Source of the DNA: SG8-39 sp041558415
Lineage (GTDB): Bacteria; Pseudomonadota; Gammaproteobacteria; Burkholderiales; SG8-39
Direction: 5' to 3'
DNA length: 31,903 nucleotides
NCBI GenBank assembly: GCA_041558415.1
Contig: JBFFEY010000032.1
Span: 1-31,903, forward strand
This document shows, piece by piece, positions 6,641 to 13,390 of this stretch. The notes under the pieces were generated by a model that saw only the letters and a program-made list of their open reading frames with translations, had not been told where the DNA came from and ran no database searches. The position numbers and the translations under genes were made by a program. Position 1 is the first letter of the stretch. The number at the start of each line of letters is the position of its first letter.

Positions 6641-7555
6641 CTAGCCGAGCGTCACCAGCACGATGCCGGCGGCAAGCAGCGCGACGCCGCCGAGCTCGAG
6701 CGGCGTGAGCTTCTCGCGGAAGAACCGGCGCGCCACCGCCATGCTGAACACCAGCTCGGCGAGGCCCAGGGTGCGTACGTGTGCCGCCGTCTCGAGCGTG
6801 AACGCGGTGAACCAGCCGGCCGAGGCCGCCGCGCCCATGAGGCCGGCGAACAGCGACGCGCGCCAGGCGCGGAACACGCGCAGCACGACCGCGCGGCTGC
6901 GCCACAGCAGCCAGCCGCCGAGTAGCAGCGTCTGGATCGTCTGCGCGACGAGCAGCGTGGTGGCGGCGGCCATGAGGAACGGCGCCGCCTCGAGCGCCAG
7001 CGCCGCGCCGCGGTAGCCGACCGCCGAGAGCGCGAAGCCGCCACCCGAGGCGAGACCGAGCAGCGCGGCGCGCGAGGTCCAGCCGGCAGCGAGCGACGCC
7101 AGCGGGCGCGCCTTGTCGGCCGGCGCGAGCAGCAGCACGCCGCAGGTGCCGAGCAGCACGGCGAACGCGGTCGCCACGGTGACCGGGTCGCCGAGGAAGG
7201 CGAGGCCGAACACCGCGACCTGGATGATCTCGGTCTTGGAGTAGGCCACGCCGAGCGCGAAGTTGCGCTCCTGCATGGTGGCGAGCAGAAAGGCGGTGGC
7301 GGCGATCTGCGCGACCGCGCCGAGCGTCACCCAGAACGCGAAGCTGCCGCTCGCGGCGGGCAGCGCGTAGCCGCCGAAGCGCGCCAGCAGCCAGAGCCAC
7401 AGCGCGGCGAACGGCAGACCGTACAGGAAGCGCACCAGGGTTGCGCCCAGCGTGCCGAGCTCGGCGCTGAGATGGCGCTGCGCCGCGTTGCGCAGCGTCT
7501 GCGCGAACGCGGCCCACAGCGTGATCGGAATCCAGAGCCAGTCGGGGGCGGTCAC
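6641..7555 (-). CDS. EamA/DMT-superfamily transporter
   Basis: A 304-residue, very hydrophobic protein with about ten membrane segments arranged as two five-helix EamA repeats, the usual layout and length of drug/metabolite transporters in the inner membrane. The second half has the typical WFTAFTLETAAHVRTLGLAELVFSMAVARRFF pattern, where Glu and the following REKLTPLELGGVALLAAGIVLV segment mark the last two helices. The substrate is unknown. The start is GTG 7555, the first codon of MTAPDWLWIPITLWAAF. No Shine-Dalgarno sequence is present; instead a TAAACT hexamer ends 6 bases upstream, which suggests a leaderless message. It lies 51 bp after the rhomboid gene on the same strand and could also be co-transcribed with it. 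Confidence 0.9.
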   Translation of the reverse strand: MTAPDWLWIPITLWAAFAQTLRNAAQRHLSAELGTLGATLVRFLYGLPFAALWLWLLARFGGYALPAASGSFAFWVTLGAVAQIAATAFLLATMQERNFALGVAYSKTEIIQVAVFGLAFLGDPVTVATAFAVLLGTCGVLLLAPADKARPLASLAAGWTSRAALLGLASGGGFALSAVGYRGAALALEAAPFLMAAATTLLVAQTIQTLLLGGWLLWRSRAVVLRVFRAWRASLFAGLMGAAASAGWFTAFTLETAAHVRTLGLAELVFSMAVARRFFREKLTPLELGGVALLAAGIVLVTLG

Positions 7556-7561
7556 GCGCGC

Positions 7562-7567
7562 AGTTTA
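7562..7567 (-). promoter_or_regulatory. -10-like TAAACT placed for a leaderless EamA transcript
   Basis: TAAACT on the minus strand (7567-7562) is followed by 6 bases and then the GTG at 7555. The 11-mer CTTAAACTGCG around it recurs at the same position before the MscS gene (13348-13338). No clear -35 is visible. Confidence 0.35.
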
Positions 7568-7606
7568 AGTGCCGCACTGGAGGAGCCTGGCGGCATTTCG
7601 CAGCCT

Positions 7607-8218
7607 TCAGCGCCGCGTGAAGGGAAAGCGCCCGCGCCGGTACTGGATCATGAGGAAGCCGCCGAGCATGCCGCCCAGGTGCGCGAAGTGGGCGATGCCG
7701 GAAGCGGTGCCGGTGACGCCGAACCAGAGTTCGAGGATGGCGAATAAAACGACGAACACGCGCGCCGGCATCGGAATCGGCGGGATGAGCAGCACCACGG
7801 TGCGACGCGGGAAGAACAGGCCGTAGGCGAGCAGCACGCCGTAGACGCCGCCCGAGGCGCCGACGGTGGGCACCGGCGGACCGCCGGCCCAGGCGACGAA
7901 GACCAGGTGGCAGAGCCCCGCGGCGACGACGCTGGCGAAGTAGTACTGCAGGTAGAAGCGCGCGCCGAACAGCCGCTCGATGTCCGCGCCGAACATGTAG
8001 AGCGCGAGCATGTTGAAAAACAGGTGCGCCAGACCGCCGTGCAGGAAGCTGTAGCTGACGAGCTGCCAGACCTGGAACGACGGCACATCCACCGGGCCGG
8101 AGGGCGCCACCGGCCAGAGCGCGAACCAGGCGATGAGACCCGGACCGCCGGCGCCCTGCAGCAGGAAGATGATCACGTTGGTGATCAGCAGCGCCTGGGT
8201 GACCGGCGGCAGCCTCAC
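7607..8218 (-). CDS. Rhomboid-family intramembrane serine protease
   Basis: A 203-residue protein with six hydrophobic segments, the minimal rhomboid core, cleaving membrane-protein substrates within the inner membrane. The catalytic Ser is S122 in GASGG and the His is H180 in AHLGG; the L-loop/helix-2 motif HGGLAHLFFNMLALYMFG is intact. Rhomboids use this Ser-His dyad, so it should be active. The start is GTG at 8218-8216, which overlaps the GST stop as GTGA, indicating coupled translation; the longer open frame to 9034 is only the shadow of the GST gene. The substrate is unknown. The C-terminus is a short basic tail (YRRGRFPFTRR). Confidence 0.92.
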   Translation of the reverse strand: MRLPPVTQALLITNVIIFLLQGAGGPGLIAWFALWPVAPSGPVDVPSFQVWQLVSYSFLHGGLAHLFFNMLALYMFGADIERLFGARFYLQYYFASVVAAGLCHLVFVAWAGGPPVPTVGASGGVYGVLLAYGLFFPRRTVVLLIPPIPMPARVFVVLFAILELWFGVTGTASGIAHFAHLGGMLGGFLMIQYRRGRFPFTRR

Positions 8219-8925
8219 CGGTCGAGCTCCGGGTAGTGGCGGAAGATGCCGTATGCGTTGAACGGGATGCGCCGCGGCGAGGCGAGGTAGGCGGCGATGC
8301 CGCGCCGTGCGGCGACACGATCGTGCAACTCGACGATGCGCGGCGCCTTTCGCTCGCTCTTCGCCATGGCGCGCGGGAAGGCATAGCGCAGGCCGGCGAT
8401 CATCTGGAAGAGCGAAAGATCCGCGCTGCTCGCGCGCCGGCCGGACAGCCAGCCCGAGCGCGCCGGGTTGCGCGCCAGCCGGTCCTCGAAATAGGCGAGG
8501 AACTTCGGCACGCGGTTGGCGAGGAAGTCGGCCGCACGGCGCTTCGCCTCGCGCTTCTGCTCCTCGTAATAGAGCCCCGAGCCGATCGGGTGGTGCACGT
8601 CGTGCGCCTCGACCAGCCAGTCGGCGATCGTCAGGTTGAGCTGGTGGATCCAAAGCTGGTCGGCGCTGTTCTTCGGTGCGAGGCCGAGCCGCGGCGCGAG
8701 GTAGAAGAGGATGTTCATGGTCTGGCCGATCACCTGCTTGCCGGCCTTGAGGTAGGGCGGCGCGAAGGCTGCGCGCGGGTACCTGCCCATGAAGCGCTCC
8801 AGCCGCGCCATGCCGTTGGCGCGGCGTGCCACATCGACATAGGCCGCGCCGGCGTCTTCCAGCGCGAGGCGCACGAATTCGCCGCGCCCCTGGACCATCG
8901 GCCAGTAATACAGTTCGTAGCGCAT
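8215..8925 (-). CDS. Glutathione S-transferase family protein
   Basis: A 236-residue cytosolic protein with a GST layout. The N-terminal thioredoxin-like domain begins YELYYWPMVQGRGEFVRLALEDAGAAY, with Tyr-7 or a nearby residue as the probable glutathione-activating residue. QTMNILFYLAPRLGL closes the first domain, and an all-helical second domain follows (about 85-230). In ordinary GSTs QS/ES dipeptides bind glutathione; here the position reads QT. The second domain contains LSGRRASSADLSLFQMIAGLRYA, the conserved N-capping and hydrophobic staple region. The closest resemblance is to sigma-like/prostaglandin-synthase-type bacterial GSTs, but the substrate is not predictable. A GGAAGG ribosome binding site lies 6 bases before ATG 8925. 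First gene of a probable GST-rhomboid(-EamA-DUF1326) operon. Confidence 0.88.
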   Translation of the reverse strand: MRYELYYWPMVQGRGEFVRLALEDAGAAYVDVARRANGMARLERFMGRYPRAAFAPPYLKAGKQVIGQTMNILFYLAPRLGLAPKNSADQLWIHQLNLTIADWLVEAHDVHHPIGSGLYYEEQKREAKRRAADFLANRVPKFLAYFEDRLARNPARSGWLSGRRASSADLSLFQMIAGLRYAFPRAMAKSERKAPRIVELHDRVAARRGIAAYLASPRRIPFNAYGIFRHYPELDR

Positions 8926-8965
8926 GCGTTGCCTTCCGCCGCGTGCGGGAACGCGGGATGCCCCG

Positions 8966-8994
8966 ATGATAGGGCGGTTCGGCGTCGGCGTGAA
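8966..8994 (-). promoter_or_regulatory. Sigma-70-like promoter for the GST operon
   Basis: On the minus strand TTCACG (8994-8989) lies 17 bases from TATCAT (8971-8966), matching consensus at 4/6 and 5/6. The start point would be near 8959, 34 bases before ATG 8925. The -35 overlaps TGAAAT (8991-8996) on the plus strand, a possible -10 for the ParB-like gene. Confidence 0.5.
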
Positions 8995-9044
8995 ATCGCG
9001 GCCTGCCTTGCCCGAAAGGGTTGCTTGCTGCCAAGCTGTGGACC

Positions 9045-10034
9045 GTGGCGACTACCGCAAAAGGAAAGTCCGGCCTGAAGCGCGCGCCGGCGAAGAAGCG
9101 CGCGAAGAAGGCGGTCGCGCATTCGCGCGGCCTCGAGCCGGCCGAGGCGCGGCTCGAATCGCTCGCCGGGGAAGCGGCGCAGGCGCGCGATCGCGTCTTG
9201 GCGGCGGGCGGCGAGGTGGTCGGAACCTATCGCGACCCGCTCGGCAAGCAGCCCTTGCTGCTCGCCGTGCTGCCGCTCGGCGCGGTCGAGCGCACGCCGT
9301 TTCAGCGCGACGTCTCCGACATGCACCACAAGCGCCTCGCCGACGTCATCGACAAGACCGGGATCTTCCTCGACCCGATCATCGCCATCACCGCGCCGCA
9401 GGAGGGCTTCTGGACGCCGAACGGCGGCCACCGGCTCGCCGCGCTCAGGCGCCTCGGCGCGCGCTCGGTCACCGCGCTGGTGGTGCCGAAGCGAGAGGTG
9501 GCCTGGCAGATTCTCGCGCTCAACACCGAGAAGGCGCACAACCTGAAGGAGCGCGCGCTCGAGGTGATCCGCATCGTGCGCGGACTGCTCGAGGAGGACG
9601 GCGCGCGGCCGGAATCGGCCTTCGCCTTCTACCTCGAGGAGGCCTCGCTCGTCACCCTCGGGCTGTGCTACGAGCAAAACGCGCGCTTCTCGGGCGGTGC
9701 CTACAACCCGGTGGTGCGCCGCCTGTCGAGCTTCAGCGACGAGCCGCTTGCGCGCGCGCTCAAGCTGCGCGAAAAACACGCGGCCATGCTGAACGAGCTC
9801 GACGCGCGCGTCGCGCAGGTGGTGGCGAAGCTGAAGGCAAGAGGCCTGGCCAGCCCGTACCTGAAATCCTTCGTCGTCGCGCGCATCAACCCGCTGCGCT
9901 GGATGCAGGGCGAGCCGCCGTCGCTCGAAGAGGTGCTGAAAACGATGCGCGAGCGCGCGACGAAATTCAATGTCGACCGGATCAAGCAAGAGGACATCGT
10001 CGCCACCGGGGGCGCAGCGGACGATGCCGACTGA
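9045..10034 (+). CDS. Solitary ParB-like (ParB/Srx N-terminal domain) protein
   Basis: A protein of about 329 residues. A Lys/Ala-rich tail (residues 1-30) is followed by a ParB-like N-terminal domain: LPLGAVERTPFQRDVSDMHHKRLADVI, then DPIIAI and NGGHRLAALRRLGARSVTALVV. This matches the ParB order of specificity loop, strand and nucleotide-binding motif, with GGHR where partition ParBs have GERR. A helical region follows instead of an obvious helix-turn-helix. ParB folds bind CTP in segregation proteins; whether this one does is unknown. No parA and no plasmid genes are nearby, so a partition role is unlikely. The start is uncertain: TTG 9021 has AAAGGG only one base upstream, and GTG 9045 has no good site. 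The stop overlaps the dioxygenase start by 11 bp, implying coupling. Confidence 0.8.
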   Translation: MATTAKGKSGLKRAPAKKRAKKAVAHSRGLEPAEARLESLAGEAAQARDRVLAAGGEVVGTYRDPLGKQPLLLAVLPLGAVERTPFQRDVSDMHHKRLADVIDKTGIFLDPIIAITAPQEGFWTPNGGHRLAALRRLGARSVTALVVPKREVAWQILALNTEKAHNLKERALEVIRIVRGLLEEDGARPESAFAFYLEEASLVTLGLCYEQNARFSGGAYNPVVRRLSSFSDEPLARALKLREKHAAMLNELDARVAQVVAKLKARGLASPYLKSFVVARINPLRWMQGEPPSLEEVLKTMRERATKFNVDRIKQEDIVATGGAADDAD

Positions 10035-10881
10035 CGGCCTGCAGCTGCTGCGGCGGCTTTCGCCGGCGCTCGGCGCCGAGCTGGGCGGCGTTGACTTCGA
10101 GCAGCCCGCGGAGGCCTTGCCGATCCGCGCGCTGTACGACGCACTGCTTGCGCATCAGCTGCTGCTCTTTCGCGGGCAGGAAGTGCCGCCGGCGGCGCAG
10201 GTCGCCATCGCGCGCGGCTTCGGCGAGGTGCAGGTGCATGTCATGAACCAGTACCACGCCGACGGTTTCCCCGAGCTCTACCGCCTGTCGAACGTCGATG
10301 CGCAGGGCAGGCCAACCGGCCGGCACCCCGACCGTGGCACGCTTGCCTGGCATACCGACGGCTCGTGGCAGCGCCGCACGGGACAGGCGACGCTGCTCTA
10401 CGCCGAGCAGGTGCCGGACGAAGGTGGCGGCACCGAGTGGTGCGACATGTATGGTGCGTACGATGCGCTCAGTGCGCAAACGCGCACGCGGCTCGCCGCG
10501 ATGCGCGCGATCCACAACCTGGATTTTTCGCGCAGCCGCCGGCACGGCGAAGAGCCGATGAGCGAAGAACAGAAGCGTGCGGTTCCGCCGGTCGATCATC
10601 CGATCGTGCGCACGCATCCGGACACCGGGCGCAAGGCGATCTTCCTCGGCGATCACGCCGAGTCGATCGTCGGCATGCCGTACGACGAGGGGCGGCGCTT
10701 CATCGACGCGCTGAACGCTGACCTCGTGCGGCCGGAGCGGGTGTACGCGCACCGCTGGCAGCCGCGCGACTTCGTCATCTGGGACAACCGCTGCACCCTG
10801 CACCGCGCGCTGGCCTACGACACGGCGAATGCGGTGCGCGTCATTCGGCGCTGTACCGTGCTCGGCGAAGTACCGGCCTGA
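10024..10881 (+). CDS. TauD/TfdA-family Fe(II)/2-oxoglutarate dioxygenase, copy 1
   Basis: A 285-residue member of the TauD/TfdA family, oxygenases that couple 2-oxoglutarate decarboxylation to hydroxylation of a small substrate. The iron triad is present: H110 and D112 in WHTDGSW and H260 in DNRCTLHRA. The 2-oxoglutarate-binding Arg should be in the RVIRRCTV segment near the C-terminus. The N-terminus LGAELGGVDF and the central HPIVRTHPDTGRKAIFL are classic. Substrates of the family include taurine, 2,4-D and alkyl sulfates, and cannot be assigned here. ATG 10024 lies inside the 3' end of the ParB-like gene, so the two are probably translationally coupled. It converges with the MscS gene across a 7-bp gap. 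Confidence 0.93.
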   Translation: MPTDGLQLLRRLSPALGAELGGVDFEQPAEALPIRALYDALLAHQLLLFRGQEVPPAAQVAIARGFGEVQVHVMNQYHADGFPELYRLSNVDAQGRPTGRHPDRGTLAWHTDGSWQRRTGQATLLYAEQVPDEGGGTEWCDMYGAYDALSAQTRTRLAAMRAIHNLDFSRSRRHGEEPMSEEQKRAVPPVDHPIVRTHPDTGRKAIFLGDHAESIVGMPYDEGRRFIDALNADLVRPERVYAHRWQPRDFVIWDNRCTLHRALAYDTANAVRVIRRCTVLGEVPA

Positions 10882-10901
10882 AGCGCGCTCAGCGCTGGCC
10901 G
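10874..10901. terminator. Bidirectional terminator-like hairpin across two convergent stop codons
   Basis: CGGCC (10874-10878) pairs with GGCCG (10897-10901), and AGCGC (10882-10886) with GCGCT (10892-10896), around a 5-base loop. The dioxygenase stop TGA (10879-10881) is the 3-base bulge, and the MscS gene stop lies in the loop. The structure is symmetric for both strands. No T-run follows. Confidence 0.5.
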
Positions 10902-13333
10902 CCGCGCAGCGTCTGTCCGGCTTCCTCGGAGACGCTGCGCAGGTGCAGATCGCGCTGCGGGAAGGGAATCTCGACGCCGGCCTCGGCGAGCGCATCGTAG
11001 ATTTCCGACAGGATGGCACTGGTCTGCGTCAGGCCCTCGTCGTAATCGACCCAGACGTAGACGCGGAAATCGAGCGAGCTTTCGCCGAAGCCGCGAAAGC
11101 GCACGAAGGGCGCCGGCGTCTGCAGCGCGCCTTCGTGCGCCGCGACGACCGCCTCGAGGATCGCAATGACTTCCGCCGGCCGGTTGCCGTAGGCCACGCC
11201 GACGTCGAGCTCGAGCCGGCGGTAGCGGTCCGACAGCGTCCAGTTGACCACCTGACCCGAGACGAGCTCGGCGTTCGGCACGATGACCTCGGCGCCGCTG
11301 TAGGTGCGCACGTTGCTCGCGCGAATGCCGATCTTGCGCACCACGCCGAGCAGGTCGCCGACCTGCACGGTGTCGCCGACCTGGATCGGCCGCTCGAACA
11401 GCAGGATGATGCCGGAGATGAAATTGTTGACGACATTCTGCAGGCCGAAGCCGATGCCGACGCTGAGCGCGCCGAGGATGAGGGTGATCTGCGTCAGGTC
11501 GACGCCGGCCATCGAGGCGGCGACCAGCAAGCCGAGACCGACGATCAGGTAGCGGACGGTCGTCGAAATGGTGGCCGGAAGGCCGCGCGCCAGCCGCATG
11601 CGCGGCAGGACGTCGTGGTCGAGGACGAAGGAGGTGATGCGCGCGGCCATCGCCGCGATCCAGACTGCGAGTAGGAACAGCAGCACGCGGCCGAGCGAGA
11701 GCTCAAAAGTGCCCAGCGTGACCGACGCGGAAAGGATGCGCGCCACCGCGTCATAGAGCGCCGCACCGATGTCGAGCACGCGCAGCGTCAGCCACAGCCA
11801 GAGGCCGGCGGCGAGCAGGCGCGCCAGGCGCGTGCATAGCGCGAGAACCGTCTCGCGGTGAAGCGCGATGGTACGGATGCGCTGCGTGATTTTTGCGTGC
11901 AGCAGCAGCCGCACGATGTCCTCGGCAACGAACACGGCGGCCGCCAGCCCGATCGCGAGGTAGGCCGGCACGACCACGCTGACGTTGATCATCAGCGCGA
12001 GGCGCGTCGCACCCACGAGATTTCCGACGATGGCCGCGATCAGCAGGACCACGAGCAGGCGCAGCGCGCCACGTGCCAGCGCCGAGCGCCGCCAGGGGAC
12101 AAAGGCCGGGTCGGCGAAGGGCGCGCGCACGACCACCGTCGCGGTCCAGAGCGCAGCGGTCGAGGTCAGCAGCATGATCACCCGGCCGAAGACGCTGCCG
12201 CCGGGCAGCAGCATGAACAATGCCTCGAGCGCGAACAGACCCGTGATCCAATAGAACAGCGTGCGCCAGGCCGGCGGCACGAAGGTCGGGATGAGACGCA
12301 GCACCGGCACGAGGCTCAGCAGGCGCAGCCCCGCGCCGACCGCGGTCGGCAGTGCCGGATAGAGAAACGGCGAGCAAAAGATCGCGATGACGATGGCGGA
12401 GGAAACCGGGCGCTTGAGCACCCGCACGGGCCCGGATTCCGACTCGAGCGCCCTGAAGGCGGGGCTGGCGCTCAGGCTCGCCATCACGCCGAGCAGCAGC
12501 AGCAGCAGGATCAGGTGCAGGACGATCCGGTCGGCGTAGTTCTGCCAGAACTGGGCCACGGTCTTGGACGCGCGCCGCCATTCCGAGCGAAAGACCGCGG
12601 ACTGCGCGTCGCGACTGCCGTCATCGGCGTAGAACACGGCCCACAAGGGCGGCTCGGCGAGTTGCAGGAGTTGGCGCTGCGTCTGGCGGCGCGCCGCATC
12701 CAGGTTTTTCGCCGCCTGGTCGTAGCGATCGGCGAGCGCCGCCATCCGGCTGTCGAGCTCGAGCAGGGTCTGGCCGCGCGCACGCAGCTGGTTTTGGGAT
12801 TCGTCGATTGCCTGCAGCAGCGCGCCAATGCGCTCGAGCAAGGCCTGCGGGGAGCCGAGATCACGCTCCGCCTGCAGTTTCCGGGACCACTGCTCGCGCA
12901 GGGCGTCGAGCCGCGCGCCGGCGCGGCGCAGCGCTTCGACGCGCGCGCCGAGCGCGCCACGCTGCGCCCGCGTCGCGCTCAGGCCGATCGTGGCCGTGCT
13001 GCGCGCCTCGGTCAGCGCGGTCGTCGGGGCCGTCGCCAGCACCAACGGGGGCGTATCGAGGTAGCGACGCAGCAGGATTTCGAAATTGCGCTCTTCGCGC
13101 TGCAGGAACGTCGTCGCAGCCTGCTCGACGGACGCGCTGGCATCCGAGATACCCAGCTCACGCGCGCGCTGCAGCGTGGCTTCGACATCGCTAGGCACCG
13201 CAGCCGCAGGCGCGGCCTCCGCGGCCGGTTTCGGTGCGGCAGCGGCAGGTTTGTCGGGCGACGCTTGCGCCGCCGCCGCGGGTGAAAGGGCCAGCGTGAT
13301 GAGCGCCAGCAGGGCGGCGGCGTAGGCTTTCAT
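10889..13333 (-). CDS. MscS-family mechanosensitive ion channel with periplasmic coiled coil (MscK/MscM-like)
   Basis: About 814 residues. A signal peptide (MKAYAAALLALITLALSPAAAAQA) is followed by an Ala/Pro-rich linker and a Gln/Arg/Leu-rich coiled-coil periplasmic domain (about 50-260). Eight or so extra membrane segments come next, then the MscS core: pore helix LTQITLILGALSVGIGFGLQNVVNNF, FERPIQVGDTVQVGDLLGVVRKIGIRAS, the beta domain with VIVPNAEL, and a cytoplasmic C-terminus. The core opens under membrane tension to release solutes. The size and extra helices place it with MscK/MscM-type channels, smaller than the roughly 1100-residue E. coli MscK. ATG 13333 starts the signal peptide; GTG 13351 is also in frame. 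There is no Shine-Dalgarno sequence, but TAAACT lies 7 bases upstream. It is 57 bp downstream of the FAAL-PlsC gene. Confidence 0.92.
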   Translation of the reverse strand: MKAYAAALLALITLALSPAAAAQASPDKPAAAAPKPAAEAAPAAAVPSDVEATLQRARELGISDASASVEQAATTFLQREERNFEILLRRYLDTPPLVLATAPTTALTEARSTATIGLSATRAQRGALGARVEALRRAGARLDALREQWSRKLQAERDLGSPQALLERIGALLQAIDESQNQLRARGQTLLELDSRMAALADRYDQAAKNLDAARRQTQRQLLQLAEPPLWAVFYADDGSRDAQSAVFRSEWRRASKTVAQFWQNYADRIVLHLILLLLLLGVMASLSASPAFRALESESGPVRVLKRPVSSAIVIAIFCSPFLYPALPTAVGAGLRLLSLVPVLRLIPTFVPPAWRTLFYWITGLFALEALFMLLPGGSVFGRVIMLLTSTAALWTATVVVRAPFADPAFVPWRRSALARGALRLLVVLLIAAIVGNLVGATRLALMINVSVVVPAYLAIGLAAAVFVAEDIVRLLLHAKITQRIRTIALHRETVLALCTRLARLLAAGLWLWLTLRVLDIGAALYDAVARILSASVTLGTFELSLGRVLLFLLAVWIAAMAARITSFVLDHDVLPRMRLARGLPATISTTVRYLIVGLGLLVAASMAGVDLTQITLILGALSVGIGFGLQNVVNNFISGIILLFERPIQVGDTVQVGDLLGVVRKIGIRASNVRTYSGAEVIVPNAELVSGQVVNWTLSDRYRRLELDVGVAYGNRPAEVIAILEAVVAAHEGALQTPAPFVRFRGFGESSLDFRVYVWVDYDEGLTQTSAILSEIYDALAEAGVEIPFPQRDLHLRSVSEEAGQTLRGGQR

Positions 13334-13340
13334 GTATCGC

Positions 13341-13346
13341 AGTTTA
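13341..13346 (-). promoter_or_regulatory. -10-like TAAACT placed for a leaderless MscS transcript
   Basis: TAAACT (13346-13341, minus strand) is followed by 7 bases and the ATG at 13333. It sits in the same 11-mer, CTTAAACTGCG, found before the EamA gene. No convincing -35 is seen. Confidence 0.35.
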
Positions 13347-13390
13347 AGCACGCGAAGCCAGTCCCGTTGCGCTGCGCAGGGCCGCGGCGC

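Noticed and set aside
4170..8384. Minus-strand open frame of 1404 codons across the CBS, ettA, DUF1326 and EamA genes
   Set aside because: It runs antisense through ettA and out of frame through real minus-strand genes, with Arg/Ala/Gly-rich low-complexity translation. It is a GC-bias shadow.
9045..10034. Plasmid or chromosome partition parB
   Set aside because: No parA neighbour, a changed GGHR motif and a dioxygenase partner gene argue against a partition locus.
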